A DNA stretch of 64,000 nt from Herbiconiux sp. SALV-R1 (GTDB taxonomy: Bacteria; Actinomycetota; Actinomycetes; Actinomycetales; Microbacteriaceae). Within the stretch, counting starts at the first letter, position 1; each line of letters starts with the position of its first letter. Below the pieces are notes generated by a model. It was not told the DNA's origin, did no database searches, and was given only the letters and a program-made list of their open reading frames with translations. Below are positions 63,098-64,000 of this stretch, in pieces. The stretch is from the NCBI RefSeq assembly GCF_013113715.1, contig NZ_CP053344.1, positions 2,108,001-2,172,000 on the forward strand, given 5' to 3'. The position numbers and the translations under genes are program-made.

Positions 63098-64000
63098 CTA
63101 CTCGCCGGCGGTCGCTGCCGCCTTGGTGCGCGGCTTGGCGGTCTTCTTGGCCGGCGCCGGGGCGTCGCCCTTCGGGGCCTCGGGCGCGGTGTCGGTGGCG
63201 GCCACACCGTTGACCTCGGCGGTGGCCGACGGGGTCGAGCTGTGCGAGCCGGGCAGCTGAGCGTTCGGCTGGGCCGACGCGGCGGGAGCCGCAGCCGCAG
63301 GGGCCGACGAAGCCGGGGCCGCACCAGCGGGAGCGGCGACCCGCGGGCGCGCCGCGAACTCCTCGAAGGCACGGCGCGGGTGCTCGCGCGCCTGGAGCGA
63401 GACGTTGTCTCGGCCGAGGAAGAAGTTGTTCACCCAGCCCCAGATGACGCGCAGCTTGCGCTCCCACGACGGCATCGCGAGACCGTGGTAGCCGCGGTGC
63501 GCGAACCAGGCCGGGAGGCCCTTGATGGCGAGCTTGCCCGACTGGAACACACCGATGCCGATGCCGAGACCGGCGACCGCGCCCATGTTCTTGTGGTAGT
63601 AGTCCTTGACGCCCTCGCCGCGCAGCTCGGCGACGATGTTCTTCGCGAGCAGCTTGCCCTGGCGCACGGCGTGCTGGGCGTTGGGCACGCAGTAGCCGCC
63701 CACGCCGCCGCCGGTGAGGTCGGGCACGGCCGACACGTCGCCGGCACCCCAGGCGCCCTCGACGATGCCGTCGTCGCCCTCGACCCGCAAGTCGGCGCGC
63801 ACACGCAGGCGCCCGCGCTCCTCGATGGGGAGGTCGGAGTTCTTGATGTCGGGCGTGGCCATGACGCCCGCCGTCCAGATGATGAGGTCGCTCTCGAAGC
63901 TCTCGCCGGTCGACAGCTCGACGACGCCGCCGACCGCCGACTTCAGCTGGGTGTCGAGATGCACGGTGGCGCCCCGCTTGGCGAGGTTGTCGATGACCCA
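63098..64000 (-). CDS. ndh: Type II NADH dehydrogenase / FAD-dependent oxidoreductase, 3' part
   Basis: The last 300 codons of a non-proton-pumping NADH:quinone oxidoreductase; the 5' part lies beyond the right edge. The NADH-domain end (WVIDNLAKRGATVHLDTQLK), IIWTAGVMATPDI, the FAD-binding GAWGAGDVSAVPDL and the C-terminal membrane-binding region (GYHGLAMPSWERKLRVIWGWVNNFFLGRDNVSL) are present. Odd: about 90 extra residues follow, rich in Ala, Pro and Ser and ending in a Lys-rich KKTAKPRTKAA stretch like histone H1 tails. Confidence 0.92.
   Translation of the reverse strand, partial: WVIDNLAKRGATVHLDTQLKSAVGGVVELSTGESFESDLIIWTAGVMATPDIKNSDLPIEERGRLRVRADLRVEGDDGIVEGAWGAGDVSAVPDLTGGGVGGYCVPNAQHAVRQGKLLAKNIVAELRGEGVKDYYHKNMGAVAGLGIGIGVFQSGKLAIKGLPAWFAHRGYHGLAMPSWERKLRVIWGWVNNFFLGRDNVSLQAREHPRRAFEEFAARPRVAAPAGAAPASSAPAAAAPAASAQPNAQLPGSHSSTPSATAEVNGVAATDTAPEAPKGDAPAPAKKTAKPRTKAAATAGE

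Overview
The window is chromosomal DNA of a high-G+C actinobacterium, most likely a member of the Microbacteriaceae. Evidence is about 70 % G+C, frequent GTG/TTG starts, a mycothiol S-conjugate amidase, DUF4245/DUF4307/DUF6264-type actinobacterial proteins, many -10 boxes of the TANNNT type placed 5-7 bases before a start codon (leaderless transcripts), and the neighbourhood ychF / xseAB / ispH / glpX / fumC / phoH2 / uppS / hemolysin III / mca / greA / ilvA, which is also clustered in mycobacteria. I saw no phage, insertion sequence, CRISPR array, rRNA or replication origin. Genus and species cannot be fixed from the sequence alone.

Layout. 1-3.8 kb: the start of an oligopeptide ABC operon (lipoprotein, hairpin, permease cut by the window edge), a CPBP membrane protease and a secreted pentapeptide-repeat protein. 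3.8-8.5 kb: the glycine cleavage operon gcvT-gcvH-gcvP behind a tandem glycine riboswitch. 8.6-12.9 kb: CopC-like protein, fatty acid desaturase, cold-shock protein, lgt, and a His-rich membrane protein. 13-18 kb: small accessory genes (FAD oxidoreductase, HigBA toxin-antitoxin, LysE exporter, DUF1801, Tat-exported protein, ADP-ribosylation/crystallin J1 family protein). 18-33 kb: core metabolism and DNA metabolism (ychF, mmsA, rmuC, glpX, a DUF1537 kinase, fbaA, ispH, xseAB, carbonic anhydrase, fumC). 33-42 kb: prepilin peptidase, DHFR-like protein, phoH2, uppS, hemolysin III, mca, greA, ilvA. 42-47.5 kb: an AI-2E-family permease and a complete four-gene ABC importer of the iron/polyamine/phosphonate type. 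47.7-51 kb: ycaQ-like gene, htpX and lemA. 51-57 kb: a five-gene, fully overlapping tetR-MFS-PLP aldolase/racemase-lactone oxidase-GH1 operon. 57-64 kb: a large Ig-like/membrane fusion protein, flavin reductase, a receiver-like protein with Glu in place of the phospho-acceptor Asp, small membrane proteins and lipoproteins, a short-armed tRNA with UAA anticodon, and the 3' part of a type II NADH dehydrogenase.

How parts work together. The gcv genes are switched on by glycine through the riboswitch. glpX and fbaA serve gluconeogenesis/glycolysis side by side. The 51-57 kb operon looks like one regulated catabolic unit: a repressor, an importer, a beta-glycosidase releasing a sugar or aglycone, a flavin oxidase acting on a sugar or polyol, and a PLP enzyme. 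It is the best candidate here for an undescribed pathway.

Besides genes, the window holds several repeat systems: a three-copy two-stem-loop element (36.1, 49.0 and 49.3 kb), palindromes around 33.0 kb, tandem repeats at 2.9 and 23.0 kb, and a widely scattered GGATGC/GCATCC motif that is enriched in all frames and forms the arms of at least two terminators, much like a DNA uptake sequence would.
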